A DNA stretch of 64,000 bases from Phytopythium helicoides (taxonomy: Eukaryota > Oomycota > Peronosporomycetes > Pythiales > Pythiaceae): contig JANFNE010000010.1 of NCBI GenBank assembly GCA_024867545.1, positions 372,001 to 436,000 of the forward strand, in the 5' to 3' direction. Shown in pieces: positions 51,344 through 61,794 of this stretch. Below the pieces are notes generated by a model. The model was not told where the DNA came from, did not search any database, and worked only from the letters and a program-made list of their open reading frames with translations. The position numbers were made by a program, and so were the translations under genes. Numbering within the stretch: the first letter of the stretch is position 1; every line of letters starts with the position of its first letter.

Positions 51344-52095
51344 ATGGAGCAGTCGCCGCTTGAGCTCGTCGCCGAACACCTGGACATCGTACACGCCGTC
51401 GGCGCGCTCATCTGTCTCGTTGTGCTGCCGCCGCTCGTGCGCCTGCGCATCGTCTACACATTCTTGTGGGCGGTGTTCGCGCTGCTGGCGCTCGCCGTGC
51501 AGTCGCCGTCGGCCCTCGGCCTCGCCACATCCATGGGCCTCATGGTCATGCTGTCGTGGTACCGCCTGCGCGCGTTCGACCACTCCGTGTTCGACTCGGT
51601 GCTGGTCGGCTGGTTCGGCTTCCTGAGCAAGTACCGCGCCTTCCGATGGCTCGCGAACACCGGCGACTTTCTGCTGCACTTTGTCTTCCCCGTGGCGCTC
51701 ACGATCGCGTACCTGCCGCTCGTGCAGCTATGGATGACCGTCCCCATCATGATGTACGTCAAGGAAAACCCGATTTGTACTTCCTTGTTGATACCAGAGG
51801 TAGCTGACTCGACTCTCCCTGTGACTCCAGTTTCTCGGCCCTTTGGGTCTACCTGGTTGCGGACGGCGCGCTGACCGCGAACCACGTCTACCACTTCTCA
51901 CCGCCACGCCCTCCCAAGTTCTGGTTCATTGCGTACTCGTCGATTCTGATTGCCAACCTCACGGTTCCCCTCGGCTGCGTCGTCGCGCTGCGCAGCGGCA
52001 TCTACGAGGCACTGCTGCAGGTCGTGCTCAACGCCAACGGTTTTGCTACTGTCGCGTTCGACGCGCTGTCGAGCGTCAGCGCCGTGCTGCTCTAG
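51344..52095 (+). CDS. Polytopic membrane protein, tandem paralogue A, unknown function
   Basis: ATG 51344 (MEQSPLELVAEHLDIV), two exons. About five hydrophobic segments: VGALICLVVLPPLVRLRIVY, FLWAVFALLALAVQSPSALG, LATSMGLMVMLSWYRLRAFD, HFVFPVALTIAYLPLVQLWM and ILIANLTVPLGCVVALRS. The GT donor after VPIMM (near 51753) splices in phase 2 to FSALWVYLVADGALTANHVY, followed by HFSPPRPPKFW. The same intron position and phase occur in paralogues B (53268) and C (55260), which share LGLATSxG, the xGWFGFLSK region and the HVYHFxPPR box. No known family is recognised. The invariant His, Tyr and Pro-Pro-Arg box suggests a functional site rather than plain membrane packing. A strong initiator precedes the gene. 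Confidence 0.8.
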
Positions 52096-53267
52096 AGCGT
52101 CTCAACGATTCTTCATAATGTAAATCTACTTGTTGTACACTTTTCCATGTGTGGCATTGCTGGCCTGCCGCCTCTCAGCATGCTTGAGCTCGCAACTCTA
52201 CCAGGAGCTCGAGTTTTTCACTGCACCAGAGACTAAACAGTCTCTTTCGGCGCGTGCTGAGAAAGAGCGAGCCGAGCAGGTTCGTCTGGCAGGGAGATGG
52301 AGCCCCAATCTCATCTGCGCCGACGCAACTGCGCCTCTGATCAGACCGCAGGGAATCACGGCGTGATCGTAGCCCGCTTCAAGCAGAAGTAGGACCAGCT
52401 TTTGTCTCTGCGCTGGGAAAGAATCGCTTGCAGGCAATGCCGACTGCTGCCGTGCATTCCCATTGAGCTGTTGGTAAGCAACGATCCTCAGCCCTGCCAA
52501 ATCTAGCCAGATCGCAGCAGTCTCCTTTGGCTCTGCTCGGGAGTGATCTGAACCATGGATTGTCGAGACGATCGCCGCATCGCCGCGCGAAGAAGAGTGG
52601 GCTTTTCGAAGAGGGGCAGTTTCGCGATGGCCAGTCCAATTGAAGGAGCGGCAAAACCGATGCTCTGAACTTTGGACCCACCGCATTTTTTTTCAGTTTG
52701 GGCGGCTCGCATTGCTTCGTGCTTCCATGAGCACGAGAGAGAGAGCATGCTTGTTCGTGCTTTCCAGCTTCAACAGCACAACACCTTGGAAAGTGCCCTC
52801 GTGGTAATCACCACCTGTTCGACCACAAAGATCCGTAGCCATCGCCTCCAAATCCGCGATGGAGTGCAGTTAGCAACCTCTCACATACAACATGCAAGTG
52901 GTACGTTCGTTACAGCCAGCGCCATAAACTCACGAGGAGACTCTGCTAAATCATGGCTACGAGTGCGACATTCGCCACGCTGGACTCTGCAGGTCCGCCC
53001 ACCACACAAATCGCTGTCTGTGCCAACAACTTCCGCCCAGACGACACAGAAGGGCCGCGGAGCAGCTGGCTGCCGCTTCTCCATGTGGAGCTGCTCGGCT
53101 CGCCATTTTGCTCTCAGCAGGTTCGCTCGCCGCCGGAACTGCCAGCGTTTCGGCTGGCGCGACTCTCACGTTTGACGCCGGTGATTCACGCGACCGCTGG
53201 AACAGCAGACCCACTGGCCTCCGTTTAGCCTCAGTCTCTTTTTCTCCGCTTCTCGACCACAACAGTA
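52096..53267. other. Intergenic region between paralogues A and B
   Basis: About 1.17 kb. A 162-codon frame on the minus strand (52198-52686) and several shorter ones have no recognisable domain, signal peptide or membrane helix. The last 170 bases before 53268 should be the promoter of paralogue B. Confidence 0.4.
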
Positions 53268-54031
53268 ATGGAAGGGGAGACAACTTTTGCTGATATCGCG
53301 CGCACTGGGGCGTCGATCGTGCTCCAGCGGATCGCGAGCGTGCGGGAGCAGCAGGAGGACAGCTACGGCGCGGTCGAGGCCCTGCAGGCTGTCGCGCTGC
53401 TATTCTGCATGGCGTTGCTGCCGGCGCTCGTCCGCATCCGCATCCTCTATACGTTTTGCTGGGTTGGTTTCACGGTCATCGCGCACTACACGAACTCCCA
53501 GGCGGCACTTGGGCTCGCGACGTCGCTCGGGCTCACCATCATGCTTGGATGGTACTCGCTGCGTGCGATTGTCGACCGATCTACCTTCCTGGGCATCCTG
53601 CAGGGCTGGTTCGGCTTCCTGAGCAAGATCGCACCGTTCCGACTGCTTTGCAACACTGTCGATGTGCTGCTGCACATGATGGTGCCGCTGGTGCTCGCAC
53701 TGTGCTACCTGCCGCTCGTTCGCCTGTGGATGACCATCCCGATCCTCATGTGAGAAGTGCTGTTGATCGATCGTCGTTGTCTTCGCAGTATCTAACTCCC
53801 TTGATCATTGACTACAGCTTCTCGCAGATGTGGATCTACTTCATCGCGGGCGGTGACTTGTACCCGAACGGCAACCATGTTTACCACTTTTACCCGCCGC
53901 GCTCCAAGGCTTTCTGGACCGCTGCTCGCAAGATCGAGCTCTTCTTCAATGTGACGGTCCCGCTGGGTTGCGTGTTTGCGTACAATTTGGGACTGCACCA
54001 GCTCATCGTCGACCGACTCATCCTTTCCTAA
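53268..54031 (+). CDS. Polytopic membrane protein, tandem paralogue B, unknown function
   Basis: ATG 53268 (MEGETTFADIARTGASIV), two exons. Exon 1 encodes LLFCMALLPALVRIRILYTF, LGLATSLGLTIMLGWYSLRA, GILQGWFGFLSKIAPFRLL and HMMVPLVLALCYLPLVRLWM. The GTGAGA donor just after the Met codon of IPILM (about 53751) splices in phase 2 to FSQMWIYFIAGGDLYPNGNH, VYHFYPPRSKAFWTAA and the last helix FFNVTVPLGCVFAYNLG, ending VDRLILS. It is closely related to A and to the N-terminal half of C, and a similar length to A, so it is a stand-alone membrane protein. Function unknown. Confidence 0.82.
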
Positions 54032-54178
54032 CTCTACATTGCATCAAGGCACTAAACTATGAAAAATCTAAAGCCCCATGATCAATTTTTCCACCAAGCT
54101 GAGCTGTTCTGTTGCCACTCCAACATCAATTTACGCTACGATTACCACTCAACACACTCTCGTCTGCTAGTAGGAGTT

Positions 54179-55018
54179 CTAGCAGTAGAAGTAACGCCCG
54201 TACGCCATGCCGTAGTAGCACGGTCCTGGGTAAAGTGAAGGCCCGTAGAGATTCCAGTAGTTCCGCGGGTAGCGCCAGCCATACGTCGTTCGACGCGAAA
54301 CAGTGCGGCGGTACAAGGTGCGGTACCCAAGAGCATTATCGCCACCATTGTTGTCTCCGCTCTTGTCGTCATTGTCGCTTCCAATGTCGCTCCCATTATC
54401 ATTATCGTTATCATTGCCACCGCTGTCATCACCACCGCCATTGTTGTCGTCTTTGTTGCCGCCATCGTCTCCACCATCATCATCCTCAACAATAGAGTCC
54501 ACAAAGGCCTGCACGCGCTCGTGAAGAACAGCTGGGTCACTTCGGTACTGCAGCAGCTCCTTCAGTTGCTGGTTGATTGGAGTAGTGCTGTCAGATGGTG
54601 ATTCGTATCCCAGCATGGATGCCACTTCCTGCGCCACGCTATCATCGCTGCGAGACTCGCTGTTGGTCAGCGTAGCTTCGATGGCACCCGAGAGCTCGCC
54701 CTTGCTGTAGAAGCCACCGATCGCGACACCGCCTCGACGCTTGACAGTCGTTCTCTTTTTCACGACAGTTCGCCCGCCGACTGCCGGTCCTAGCGGTCGG
54801 TTCACGACAACTCTCTTCTTGACGACTGTTCTCTTGGAGGCAGTCACCGATCCTCGCGGTCGAATCAGCACCTCTTGCACCGATGACAGCACAGTGACGC
54901 CCGGAGGCACATCCTCAGAGGTATCCGCAGCAACTTCTGCAATTGGCTGGGCCATGGCAGCTGAAATTATGCCGACGAAAAGCATCGCTCCTAGGAGAAC
55001 TCGAGTCACGCGCGTCAT
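54179..55018 (-). CDS. Secreted protein with basic repeats, Asp/Asn/Gly-rich linker and Tyr-rich C-terminus
   Basis: An intact 280-codon frame. ATG 55018 opens a signal peptide (MTRVTRVLLGAMLFVGIISA) cleaved near Ala-Met-Ala-Gln. Two related basic repeats follow: KRTVVKKRVVVNRPLG and GRTVVKKRTTVKRRGG. A helical middle (QQLKELLQYRSDPAVLHERV) leads to a long Asp/Asn/Gly-rich stretch (NDNDNDNGSDIGSDNDDKSG) and a Tyr/Pro/Gly-rich end (YRTLYRRTVSRRTTYGWRYP, YGMAYGRYFYC) with two Cys. No RXLR or LxLFLAK effector motif is present. It may be a wall-associated or adhesive protein; Tyr-rich ends can be cross-linked. It lies on the opposite strand between paralogues B and C and is unrelated to them. Confidence 0.75.
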   Translation of the reverse strand: MTRVTRVLLGAMLFVGIISAAMAQPIAEVAADTSEDVPPGVTVLSSVQEVLIRPRGSVTASKRTVVKKRVVVNRPLGPAVGGRTVVKKRTTVKRRGGVAIGGFYSKGELSGAIEATLTNSESRSDDSVAQEVASMLGYESPSDSTTPINQQLKELLQYRSDPAVLHERVQAFVDSIVEDDDGGDDGGNKDDNNGGGDDSGGNDNDNDNGSDIGSDNDDKSGDNNGGDNALGYRTLYRRTVSRRTTYGWRYPRNYWNLYGPSLYPGPCYYGMAYGRYFYC

Positions 55019-55259
55019 CGTGTTGAGCCTTAAAAGGATTTGGAACTGCCTTGTGCAAGTAGCTTGAGCGCCTTGGAGACAATTGGAGAGTGAGAATGGA
55101 GACGCAGCCCCACTGCCACGCAGACAGGCAAGTTGCATCGGCGGATTCATGGAAAGTTGGAAAGCGAAGTTGAAGTGGAAAAGCTCTCGCCTTGATTCGC
55201 ATGTTTGTATCCGACTCGTAGCGGTTGGAAGTCACTATTCTGCCACGCATCCCAGCTTC

Positions 55260-57612
55260 ATGACGCCGACTGCGCTCATGGAGGCCGCCGCGGAGGATCC
55301 GCTGGCGGACGCGCTGCTGGCGGCCGCGCTGCTGTTTGCGGTAGTGGCCGTGCCTCCGCTCGTGGGGATCCGCACCATGTACACCAACTGCTGGCTGCTG
55401 TACACGCTGCTGGCGCACGCGCTGGCGTCCGAGGCGATGCTGGGGCTCGCCACGTCCATGGGCATCACCATCATGGTCGGCTGGTACACGCTGCGCATAT
55501 TCGACCGCTCCGCCTTCACGGCGATTCTCAACGGCTGGCTGGGTGTCTGGGCTTCTTCGCGTGCGCTAGGCGTGCTCGCGCGCCTGGGCGACCTCGTTGG
55601 TCATCTCGTCATCCCCATGGTGCTCATCTCGTGCTACCTCCCGTTCGTGCGGGTCTGGATGAGCGTGCCCCGCCCTCATGTAGGATGCATTGCGAGATTT
55701 TGATGGTGTTGAGCTCCAACTGACCGTGGTGTGTGCCTGTGTAGCTCGTCGCGGCTGTGGAGCCACTTTGTCGTGGGTGGAGGCGTGTTCCCGACGGCAG
55801 ACCACATCTACCGCTTTTCGCCGCCGCGATCGGCGCACTTTTGGAACGCCGCCTACAAGATGGAGCTGATGCTCAACATGTTCGTGCCGCTCTTCTGCGT
55901 GCTCGCGCACCAGGTAATTTGACACGGAGGGTAACCTGGAATGCAAGCTCCTCCTCGTTGGACTAGACAAGATCGATGTGCAGTGTTCCTAATCAGTTTG
56001 CTGTTGCTGCTGCTGATGCATTGACGTAGCGCTCGTTCTGGGTCTACCTAGCCACGGCACTTGCTGGTGGATTACTATTCAGCTTGCAGCTCATTCGCTC
56101 GTTGATGCTGCCCAAGCTGCGACGCAATGCCAAAACGATCATGTGCCGACTGCTAACTGGAGGTGGCATCCGCGCAATACGGGTATTCAAACCTTCCTCG
56201 CTGCTCTGGTGTGTTGGCAAATAACCACTTATGCCGTGCGCTCTTGCTTTTGTAGGACTTTGATGTGCGCGACGATGCATTTTGGTTAGACTGGATGAGC
56301 GACGGTCTCGTCGCTATCGGCGAGTCGTATGTCGGTGGCTTGTGGACGACAAATAGCACAATGCCCCTCGAAGATGTGATTGCGTCCCTGATGACAATAC
56401 CGATGGAGGCTCGCCGCGAAATGTACCGATCCTGGAACGCGCGGATAGTTGCGCTGGCTGCACGCTTGTTCAAATATGCGCCGTCATCCGTCGGCCTCGT
56501 TGTTGGAGCCGCCTCGGAGCAGTTTGATCTGTGCCCGGATTTCCGCAGAGACTTCATGGACCGATACTATCACCAAGGATTTGGGATATGGACCGACAAC
56601 ACCAGCAGCATCGAGGTTAGTCTGCAATGAAGCATCAATTCATCTGAATTCCACCTCTAACGACAAAAGTTATTTGGCAACAGGAAGCGCAGACACAAAA
56701 ACTCGAGCAGATCGCCCAGACGCTTGACATACAGGTATAATGTATGATGCGACTTTGGTACTCGCTTTCGTACTCATCGTTGCTGGCGCACGAATTGATG
56801 TAGCCTGGGCACCGTGTTCTCGACATTTGCATCGGGTCTTGGGGCGGTGTCGGATGCTACTTAGCAGAGAAACATCCTGGGATCTCGGTTGTGTCAGTGC
56901 TTTCATCTATTCAGGAGCATGTCCACGCTGTTCAGTTCGCACGCGAACTCGGTGTTCTCGACCGGATGGAGTTTATCTTGGCTGATAACCCGATCAAGGT
57001 ACTGCTAGATTGATTTGAGTCGAGGGTTACAACTTCTGCTCGTTTGGCCCTGACAGTGCTTGTAGCTTGTGACAACAGTGACTGCGTTCAGCGCTTCTCG
57101 TTTTGATCGCATCGTGTGTATCGGGGCGGTGGAAACACTTGACGTCACCAACGCCCAGCGCTTCCTTCGCTCTTTACGGCGTGTGGAGGCCTCCGGTGGA
57201 TCTACTCTGATCGAGATTGTGGCGTGCACCGCGACCTACATGACGACGCATGCGTGGAACAACAAGTACATCCACAGCTCGTTCCCGTGCTACGCCATCA
57301 CGCTGCCCATCTTCCGCTCCTTATGCCAGTGACGCAGGCTTCACGCTGCAAGACATCGCCGGCTACTCAGCGCACTTTGAGCGCACGTTCATCGAGTGGA
57401 ACCGCCGGTTCCAGGCGCAGTGGAGCACGACCGAAGACACCCTCCGCGACAGCATTGCCAGCAGCAGGACAAGCATCACAAGCGCCACGTCAGAAACGCG
57501 TACAAGGTCGCTCCCCGAGTCTTTCAAGCGCACGTGGGAGTTCTACCTGCTGCACTCGGCTGCCTGCTTCCGCGTTCAGGCGCTGCAGGTCTACCAGGTC
57601 CGCATGGCTTAG
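55260..57612 (+). CDS. Membrane domain (paralogue C) fused to cyclopropane-fatty-acid-synthase-like methyltransferase
   Basis: ATG 55260 (MTPTALMEAAAEDPLADA). The first two exons mirror paralogues A and B (LGLATSMGITIMVGWYTLRI, then SSRLWSHFVVGGGVFPTADH, IYRFSPPRSAHFW) with the same phase-2 intron. Instead of stopping, the frame continues from CVLAHQ through RSFWVYLATALAGGLLFSLQ and GGGIRAIR into a CFA-synthase region: WMSDGLVAIGESYVGGLW, YYHQGFGIWTDNTSSIE, SAM motif VLDICIGSWGGVGCYLAE, FDRIVCIGAVETLDVTNAQR, NKYIHSSFPCYAI, GFTLQDIAGYSAHFERTFIE and SFKRTWEFYLLHSAACFR. Such enzymes add a methylene or methyl to unsaturated lipid chains using SAM. Five or six short introns. Single extra bases near 55672 (CCCC) and 57324 must be skipped. 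A membrane-anchored lipid-modifying enzyme is the likely product. Confidence 0.82.
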
Positions 57613-57716
57613 ATTTCTAATGATACATCAACTAGAACGCGTTGAAGAGGATGGACAGCTTGGTGTGGGCCACCAAAGTTTTCGAGGTGGCTGAGCTCCA
57701 GCATTTTCGTGTCGAG

Positions 57717-59034
57717 ATGGCGGCTGGTGACGAGAGCGGCGGGGTGGCGAGCGACTGGCAGCGCCACGTGGACGACGCGTCGGGTGCCACGTACTACTAC
57801 AACGCGCGCACGGGCGAGTCGTCGTGGGAGCGGCCTGAGGGCTTCGTGGAGCCGGCGGAGGGAGAGGGGGCGGAGCGGGAGCAGAAGCCGCGCGAGCCTC
57901 CGCGGTGGCGCAAGTTCACGGACGACAAGTCGGGCAAGGCATATTACTACGACGAGGCGAACGACGTGACGCAGTGGGAGGAGCCCGAGGGGTTTGTGGC
58001 GAACGAGGAAGATGACGAGGACGAGGACGAGGACGAGGATAGAGAGCGAGCAGAGAGTGAGGGAGGGCAGGCAGAAGACGACAACGCCGACGAGAGTGCT
58101 AGTGCTGATACCGAAGGTGCCAAAGAAGAGGATTCCGACTCGAAGAACGAGGCTGCCACCGAGTCTTCGTCGGATGCGGCTCCAGCTGAGGCTGCTCCAG
58201 CGAAGGCTGGCTCGTGGACCAAGTACGTCGACGCGTCCAGCGGTAAGCCATACTACCATAACGTGGTCACTGGCGTCACACAATGGGAACAACCGGCAGG
58301 GTTCCGCGAGAGTGCAGGCGTCACACCTGCGGTGTCTGCCGAATACCAGACCCACTTGGTCCGCGTACAGGCAGAGCGACTTTCGCGGGTCACACAGCAG
58401 GCGCTGGATCCGACAGGCAGTCTGAGCAAGCTGAACGCCATCCTCAGCGGGATTGGAGGCTCAGCAGCCGAGCCAGACAAAACTGGTGGAGAAGGCAGCG
58501 AAGTTTCTAGCTGTGGTAAACCTGAGTGGCAGCAGCACGTCGATCCACAGACGCAGCGGTACTACTACTACAATACCGTGACTGGCGTCACACAGTGGAC
58601 GAAGCCCGATGCACCAGTCGCTTCAGGGGTATGTATTCGTCAAACTGATGTAGACCTTGTGCGTCAGAGCTAACTTGTAGACTTTCTTGAGCACAGCTTG
58701 CGGACTGGATTCCGCCTGAGGACCCTGAAGATGTGACTGAGCGGAAGACTGTTTCAGGATCGCACTACGTCTCACAGGCCAAATTCAACCGCTTGACTGG
58801 GAAATACGAGCAGCTGGACAACGACGAATACTGGAACAGCGTTGGTGCACCTAGCGATCGTGCCGGCCGCCAGATGAGTCATTTCTTTGACGTGAGTGAG
58901 TTGGAGAAGAACCGAGAGAAGCGAGACGGAAAGCTGAGGCGCTCAAGCGCAAAAACATTAATTGGAAGAAAGTTGCGGCGGAGAAGAAGGCCAAAAAGCA
59001 AAAACAGAAGAACGAGTGGCTGTTCAACGATTAG
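57717..59034 (+). CDS. Protein with four WW domains
   Basis: ATG 57717 (MAAGDESGG); an in-frame ATG at 57651 is an alternative. WW domains: WQRHVDDASGATYYYNARTG, WRKFTDDKSGKAYYYDEAND, WTKYVDASSGKPYYHNVVTG and WQQHVDPQTQRYYYYNTVTG, each with both Trp and the final Pro. WW domains bind Pro-rich ligands and are common in splicing factors. An acidic linker (EEDDEDEDEDEDRERAESEG) separates domains 2 and 3. The intron 58629-58696 joins ASG to LADWIPPEDPED; the C-terminal part has YEQLDNDEYWNSVGAPSDRA and GRQMSHFFDVSELE. One extra base near 58937 precedes AEALKRKNINWKKVAAEKKA, ending NEWLFND. The C-terminal pattern recalls plant nuclear WW proteins. A splicing role is likely but not shown. Confidence 0.8.
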
Positions 59035-59135
59035 AGCTAGCAATGTCATCGAAGTGCTGGCATCAACGAGCAGCTTTGAATTTAACTTAAAACGGGCTTC
59101 GGAAGCTGTTTTTTTTTTTTCCTTGATCTTGCGCT

Positions 59136-60220
59136 CTAGTCGACCACGTACTCTTCCTCCTCTGTGCCTTCATCGTCACTTGCCTGGGGAGCGAGCGACG
59201 TGTTCGCTTGCTGGGTCGCGTTATTTCTACGACGCACCATTCCATTGGGTAAGTTACCAATCATCAATGAATGGCTCGCGTGTGAAAACGTACTGGCGCT
59301 CGATGAGAACCTCCATTTCCACATCACGCTCCAAGTTTTGAAATGTCAGCCTCTGCGGGCAGCCTGCTCAGCATAACACATCAATTTGTGAATCAGAGCA
59401 AACTAAATCAGCAAGTTTGGCGGCAGCAGCGTACCTGCCACAGGACACTTGTGACTGCGCTGCAGATGCGAGCGGATTCCCTGCTCCGAATACGTATGAC
59501 CGCAACCAGGGCTATTTTGCACACAGCACCAGTCAACATTTACGCAACACTGGGAAAAGAACCGTAGATACACGTACTTGCGCAGCGGCTTCTCCATCAT
59601 GAGCTGCGTGACGGGACACACGAGGCTGCGCGTGCTCTCGCTCTCCTGAACCAGGACGTCCTCGTCACCGTCATCCTCCAATTCAATCTGCACCAATGAG
59701 ATGTTGTTACAATGCTGGAACCCGCCAGTAACCAACCCAGCACAACTCCCAACATACTCCAGCCTTCTCGCAGAAGCGTTTGTAGACATCGTGCTTGGTC
59801 GGGTTGATCTTGGGCACGGCTACGCTGTCCTGGATCATCTTCTCAATTTTGCTCGGGTCCTGTCGCCGCGTCCATTGTCATCCGAAAAAAAAAAAAAACT
59901 CCGATGGTAAGAATTCTCTGACAGCACGCGATCCGCACCATCTTGCCAGCCTCAATGAGCTTCTCCATCTTCTCCAGCTGCTGCTTGTAGCGGTTGATCT
60001 GCTCCTCGAGCACCGCGAACTCGCGCGCCGTCTCGTCCAGCAGCGCCAGGTGCTCTTCGTCCTCCACGTCGCGCAGGAAGGCCGCGCTGGTGCAGAGCGA
60101 GTCCACGCCCTCCAGCGCGTACTTGAGCACCTCCAGGTTATGCTTCTTGGCGCTGAACACGCTCATCTTGAGCGCCGCGGGCAGCGCGCGCGCCACCTCG
60201 GCCTGCAGCTCGGCGTTCAT
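59136..60220 (-). CDS. NSE2: NSE2/MMS21-like SUMO E3 ligase (SMC5/6 complex)
   Basis: ATG 60220 (MNAELQAEVARALPAALK). The N-terminal helices bind SMC5 (EEHLALLDETAREFAVLEEQ, NRYKQQLEKMEKLIEAG). Later exons hold PSKIEKMIQDSVAVPKINPT and the SP-RING: CPVTQLMMEKPLRNSPGCGH, TYSEQGIRSHLQRSHKCPVA and then Gly-Cys-Pro across an exon join (GTACGC...GAGCAG), giving the family CPVxGC ending. The SP-RING binds zinc and recruits the SUMO-loaded E2. The last exon reads RLTFQNLERDVEMEVLIERQ and, after a probable single-base shift near 59250, ends with an acidic tail (SDDEGTEEEEYVVD), which could interact with SUMO. Introns are short, and one contains a poly-A run (59885-59897). Confidence 0.85.
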
Positions 60221-60390
60221 GGCGATACACTGGAGCTGGAGGCGCGAAACCCAGCGATAACCAGCGTTTTAAATCTAGCGATGTTATTGGACAACAAAAG
60301 TCTCAATCTGTAATTCCGCTGTTATCGGCAAAATCTTCACCGCGTGGGGTTCAATCAGCTAAGAAGAAAGGGCCGAGGAGCTACGGAGAA

Positions 60391-61600
60391 GATGGCGTTC
60401 GACGCGGCGGGCGCCTCGAGCCTAGAGCAGTTCACGCTCCTGGCCAAGAATGCGCGTGGACGCGCGTGCGTGGCGCTCATCCAGCAAGTGCTGTCCAACA
60501 AGAAGCTGTTCGTGTTCCGCGAGCTGCTGGACATGCCCAACATCCAGGCGCTGCAGGGCTCGGAGCACCAGGGACACTTCGACCTGCTGCGCATCTTCTG
60601 CTTCGGCACCTACGGCGACTATCTGGGTGCGTTGCGGAGCAGTTGCAGTCGTGTGGTACGGCGGAGGCCCTAATGGTGGCTTGGACGGAGCGCAGCGCGT
60701 AAGGACGAGCTGCCAGCGCTGACTCCGCAGCAGGTTCAGAAGCTGCGTAAGCTCACAGTCGTCACGCTTGCGCACCGACACAAGGTAGAGCCCAGTACCA
60801 ATGGTTGCGCGTATGCCTGGTGCGGGTCTGACGAAGGATGAACTGTAGAATGTTCCCTATGATACGCTGATGGAGGCGCTGGACGTGTCAACCGTTCGGG
60901 AGCTCGAAGACGTTCTCATCGACACCATCTACTCGGTAGGCGATCTTGCTCGCAGCTGTGCCTTACAGTATTAGAGCTCTCCTGACAATTGCTGTGTTGA
61001 CTCGGTCAGGGTCTCATTCAAGGCAAGCTCGACCAAAAGTCTCGCCACTTTGTTGTCAAGTACGCAGTTGGCCGCGACACCCACCACGCCGACATTGACA
61101 GCATGATTGAGAAGCTCACGAGCTGGTCAGAGAAGTTTCAGTTGTTGTTGTTGAAGTCGTTAAGCTGATGATTTCACTTGTTGCTTGATGCTTTATAGGA
61201 AAGTGGAGGCGGGCAGCATTTGCGAGAAGATCGATGCGATCCTGGCGTACGTTTCTCGATTGGTCTGCTCGCATATAGAATGCAAGGATATTTTACTTAT
61301 TGCAATGGCTATGCGACTGTTGCAGGCATGCGGAGGCAGTCGCTGAGGAGGAGCGCAAGCGAGACGAAGCTCTGCGCGCTAAGATGGCTGCGCGGGCGAA
61401 CGAGCGCAAGACTTCGGGTCGAGCCGAATGGCCGAGGATTTCAGCCTCTTCCCGGATGCAATGAGCCGGCGAGGGTAAGTTGATGCTTGATTTCACTGAC
61501 CGAATATGAGTTCCTCAGCTCTAATTCTTGATTTCTATGCACACACAGGCAAATGCCCAACAAGCGCGTGCACGCAATGAGTCGCAAGGGCCGCATCTGA
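60391..61600 (+). CDS. CSN7: COP9 signalosome subunit 7 (PCI domain)
   Basis: The COP9 signalosome removes NEDD8 from cullins; CSN7 is one of its PCI-domain scaffold subunits. ATG 60391 (MAFDAAGASSLEQFTLLAKN). Exon 1 matches the family: GRACVALIQQVLSNKKLFVF, RELLDMPNIQAL and FCFGTYGDYL. Short introns then separate RKDELPALTPQQVQKLRKLT, VPYDTLMEALDVSTVRELED, GLIQGKLDQKSRHFVVKYAV, SICEKIDAILA and a basic C-terminal helix (AEEERKRDEALRAKMAARAN). The tail after one probable missing base near 61424 is MAEDFSLFPDAMSRRG, then QMPNKRVHAMSRKGRI to TGA 61600. Six introns, all short. The two F-box genes in this window would work in cullin ligases that this complex regulates. Confidence 0.9.
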
Positions 61601-61794
61601 TCGCCCCCGCCTGCCGTCACGAAGAGCAGAGCTTGGACGTGTAGAGCTTTAACATTTAGCTGACGTGCGTGCTCGTGAGCGAGCCCCAATGCTCCACATT
61701 ACTCACAAGAGACTCTTTTGAAGCCATGATCTCCATGTTAACAGTGTACCGGTAACGAGTTTTAGTTACTCAAGCGAGACTAGCTCCTTCGATA

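Noticed and set aside
52198..52686. 162-codon minus-strand frame between paralogues A and B
   Set aside because: It has an ATG but no domain, signal peptide, membrane helix or splice pattern; it could be chance in GC-rich DNA.
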